Assembly (NCBI GenBank): GCA_003563375.1
Contig: PWSB01000223.1
Coordinates: 1 to 15,301 of the forward strand
Reading direction: 5' to 3'
Length of the DNA: 15,301 bases
DNA from: Actinomycetota bacterium
GTDB lineage: Bacteria > Actinomycetota > Humimicrobiia > Humimicrobiales > Humimicrobiaceae
How positions within the stretch are numbered: the first letter of the stretch is position 1; each line of letters begins with the position of its first letter. Positions 14,004 to 15,301 of the stretch are shown in pieces. The position numbers and the translations under genes are program-made. Under the pieces are notes generated by a model. That model searched no databases and had not been told where the DNA came from. It saw nothing but the letters and a program-made list of their open reading frames with translations.

Positions 14004-14203
14004 CAGATAATTTAAATTTTTTTCTAAATGTATTGCCTAATCAACCCATTTTATCTTATTATAGTAATTAAAAAATCATGCCTTTTTAAATTTTATAGAC
14101 ATTTTATAGATCACGTTTATTACTCGGCCGGGCCTGGTCTAAAAGCTAAAAAATAGGGGCTATTTATATTTGCAAACACATAAACTGATAGAAGGTAGAG
14201 ACC
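14004..14203 (+). other. AT-rich promoter/leader region before the L,D-transpeptidase gene
   Basis: This 200-base gap holds no gene. A candidate promoter is described separately. The 10-mer ATTTTATAGA occurs twice (14090-14099 and 14101-14110) with an 11-base period, about one helical turn. A GC-rich patch (GGCCGGGCC, 14125-14133) and a perfect small hairpin (AAATAG/GGG/CTATTT, 14151-14165) lie within the presumed leader. No riboswitch class was recognised and no GC-rich terminator for the Fpg-like gene is seen. Confidence 0.4.
14033..14062 (+). promoter_or_regulatory. Candidate promoter for the L,D-transpeptidase gene
   Basis: TTGCCT (14033-14038) and TATTAT (14057-14062) are 18 bases apart, matching sigma-70-type elements at 4/6 and 5/6. 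Transcription would start near 14069, giving a leader of about 135 bases before the ATG at 14204. Confidence 0.4.
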
Positions 14204-15172
14204 ATGGTGAAGAAAATGACCTGTATTGCGATTTTAATATCTATGTCTTTTTTTGCAGGATGCAGCAGCCCTCCGGCTGTTGTCGTCCAAGAGGAAGAAA
14301 AAAAAGAAGAAGTAAAAATAACTACAGAGGAGAAAAAGGCCCAACCCACTGAAGTTGAAAAAAAAGAGGACAAAAAAGAACAGATAGAAGACCCAGTCTC
14401 CCAGCAAGGCCCCCCCGAAGAAAAGGAAAAAGAAGAAACAGCCCCTGAGGAAAAAGAAGAATTAGCAGAAGATGAGCCCGAAGAAGAGGAAAAGATCGAA
14501 GCCCCCATACTTGAGCTTCAAATAATAGAAGGACCCACTTTTGCACAGGGGGAGCAAATAGTTTATTACAGGGTAAATGCTAAAATTAGCGGAAATCCAA
14601 GGCCGGCCCTGACCTTTAGCACGGATGACAGTCTTGGGGCTTGGGGAAATGAAATAGCTCAGGTAAACCTTAGCCATGGGCAGTCTTATACCCTTACAAC
14701 CGTAGCGGAAAATGAAGCAGGCAAAGCTGTGGGTACCGTAACACTTGAATGGCCCGAAGGTGATAAACAGCCAAAAGCACAGATAGATTATGGCACCAGC
14801 CATAATTTTAGGATAGATGTATCTCTCACCGATCAGATGGTAAGGGTCTATCACGGAGGCGACCTTATCAGGGAGATGATATGCTCTGGAGGGACTGCTG
14901 AGACCCCTACCCCCCGGGGCACCTTTAAGACAAGCCAAAAGATACATTATTCCTGGCTGCCCAGGTTTGATGTAGGCGCTTATTATTTTGTAAGGTTCTA
15001 TGGATCTTATCTTTTCCACAGCCTCCCTTTTGATGAGGAGGGAAACCTTATACAGGAAGAGGCCGAAAAGCTTGGCCAGCCTGCAAGCCATGGATGTATA
15101 AGGCTAAAAGTAGAGGACGCAAGATGGCTATATGAGCAATTGCCTTTAGGCATCGAGGTAAATATTTTTTAA
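14204..15172 (+). CDS. L,D-transpeptidase (YkuD domain) lipoprotein
   Basis: A 322-residue cell-envelope enzyme. The signal peptide ends in the lipobox FFAGC with Cys at 20. Residues 28-100 are an extreme Glu/Lys/Pro-rich linker, likely spanning wall or periplasmic space. Residues about 102-184 resemble an Ig-like or PKD-like beta module (VYYRVNAKISGNPRPALTFST, TTVAENEAGKAVGTVTL). The YkuD catalytic domain covers about 200-322: RIDVSLTDQMVRVYHGG, GGTAETPTPRGTF, FHSLPF (H272) and ASHGCIRLKVEDARWLY with H296, nucleophile C298 and R300. Such enzymes form 3-3 cross-links in peptidoglycan or attach proteins to it. All catalytic residues are present. GAAGGTAG lies before the ATG. It follows a long leader and appears monocistronic. 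The Glu-rich tract is A-rich at DNA level, so length variation there would be unsurprising. Confidence 0.92.
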   Translation: MVKKMTCIAILISMSFFAGCSSPPAVVVQEEEKKEEVKITTEEKKAQPTEVEKKEDKKEQIEDPVSQQGPPEEKEKEETAPEEKEELAEDEPEEEEKIEAPILELQIIEGPTFAQGEQIVYYRVNAKISGNPRPALTFSTDDSLGAWGNEIAQVNLSHGQSYTLTTVAENEAGKAVGTVTLEWPEGDKQPKAQIDYGTSHNFRIDVSLTDQMVRVYHGGDLIREMICSGGTAETPTPRGTFKTSQKIHYSWLPRFDVGAYYFVRFYGSYLFHSLPFDEEGNLIQEEAEKLGQPASHGCIRLKVEDARWLYEQLPLGIEVNIF

Positions 15173-15192
15173 TATTCATATGTTTATAAATT

Positions 15193-15221
15193 AGAATACA
15201 GGCGGACAAAGTATTCTGTCC
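15193..15221. repeat. Two overlapping inverted repeats, candidate operator
   Basis: AGAATAC (15193-15199) is the reverse complement of GTATTCT (15211-15217) with an 11-base spacer. GGACA (15204-15208) pairs with TGTCC (15217-15221) with an 8-base spacer. The two share the GTATTCTGTCC arm and would cover the -35 area of the promoter-like element at 15231-15239. Confidence 0.35.
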
Positions 15222-15230
15222 AACTCCTTG

Positions 15231-15239
15231 TGCTATACT
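15231..15239 (+). promoter_or_regulatory. Candidate extended -10 promoter element
   Basis: TGCTATACT contains the extended -10 dinucleotide TG, one base, then TATACT (15234-15239, 5/6 to consensus). No good -35 is seen, as is usual for extended -10 promoters. An RNA start near 15246 would precede the possible gene start at 15271. Confidence 0.4.
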
Positions 15240-15270
15240 CCCGATAAATTTTTATTGCAAAGTACCGAAT

Positions 15271-15301
15271 ATGGGCTTTTTTGAAATCAGAGAACTTGCT
15301 A
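15271..15301 (+). CDS. Possible start of a truncated gene at the window edge
   Basis: An ATG at 15271 opens a frame reading MGFFEIRELA to the window end, 25 bases after the expected transcription start. There is no strong ribosome-binding site and only ten codons are visible, so the product cannot be named and the call rests mainly on the promoter-like element upstream. Confidence 0.3.
   Translation, partial: MGFFEIRELA

Noticed and set aside
14111..14203. Cyclic-di-AMP (ydaO-type) or cyclic-di-GMP riboswitch before the cell-wall gene
   Set aside because: The leader is too short and lacks the conserved blocks of these classes.
14164..14508. Serine-rich minus-strand frame opposite the Glu/Lys linker
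   Set aside because: The Ser/Phe repeats are simply the complement of GAA/GAG/AAA codons.
14462..15091. A 209-codon open frame on the minus strand across the L,D-transpeptidase gene
   Set aside because: It lies wholly opposite a gene with complete YkuD catalytic motifs, has no recognisable domain and no upstream ribosome-binding site; it reflects codon bias of the real gene.
1..15301. CRISPR arrays, tRNA/rRNA genes, transposases, integrases, toxin-antitoxin or phage-defence genes
   Set aside because: No repeat-spacer pattern, cloverleaf, or protein motif of these classes was seen on either strand.

Overview
The window is a dense block of ordinary bacterial chromosome: 14 protein genes and a possible fifteenth start at the right edge, most of them overlapping or separated by only a few bases. 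No rRNA, tRNA, CRISPR array, insertion sequence, integrase or phage gene was seen. Base composition is moderate to slightly AT-rich, coding strands are purine-rich, and Arg is mostly AGG/AGA with frequent ATA for Ile. A CooC-type nickel-insertion ATPase beside an NfnAB electron-bifurcating transhydrogenase points to a strict anaerobe, possibly with CO dehydrogenase or Wood-Ljungdahl metabolism. YtxH, a PadR-controlled YknXYZ-like exporter, several lipoproteins and an L,D-transpeptidase fit a monoderm (Bacillota-like or related deep lineage) better than a classical diderm. The exact taxon cannot be read from the sequence.

Layout. (A) 1-2290, plus strand: the end of a large Ig-like-repeat lipoprotein (5' end outside the window), followed 13 bases later by grpE. 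(B) 2448-6698, plus strand: cooC-like, nfnA, nfnB, a DUF4349-type lipoprotein and a small YtxH protein, probably one operon. It joins Ni-enzyme maturation and NADPH/ferredoxin/NADH balancing to two envelope proteins. (C) 6700-10687, minus strand: four overlapping genes, in transcription order padR regulator, membrane-fusion lipoprotein, ABC ATPase and MacB/FtsX-type permease. This is a self-regulated export or envelope-stress system. Its last stop lies 1 base from the last stop of block B, so the two transcription units converge with no room for a terminator between them. (D) 10844-14003, plus strand: enolase, a LacI-family regulator and an Fpg/MutM-like DNA glycosylase; the last two overlap by 17 bases. 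The padR and eno promoters diverge in the 156-base gap. (E) 14204-15172, plus strand: a lipoprotein L,D-transpeptidase with a Glu/Lys-rich linker and an Ig-like domain, preceded by a 200-base AT-rich promoter/leader. (F) 15173-15301: an apparent promoter with overlapping inverted repeats, and a possible truncated gene starting at 15271.

I did not find a clearly novel system. The most useful leads are the cooC-nfnAB linkage, the uncoupling of grpE from dnaK with a lipoprotein as partner, the 14-base perfect palindrome touching the likely padR start, the divergent Fpg-like enzyme, and the overlapping inverted repeats at the right edge.
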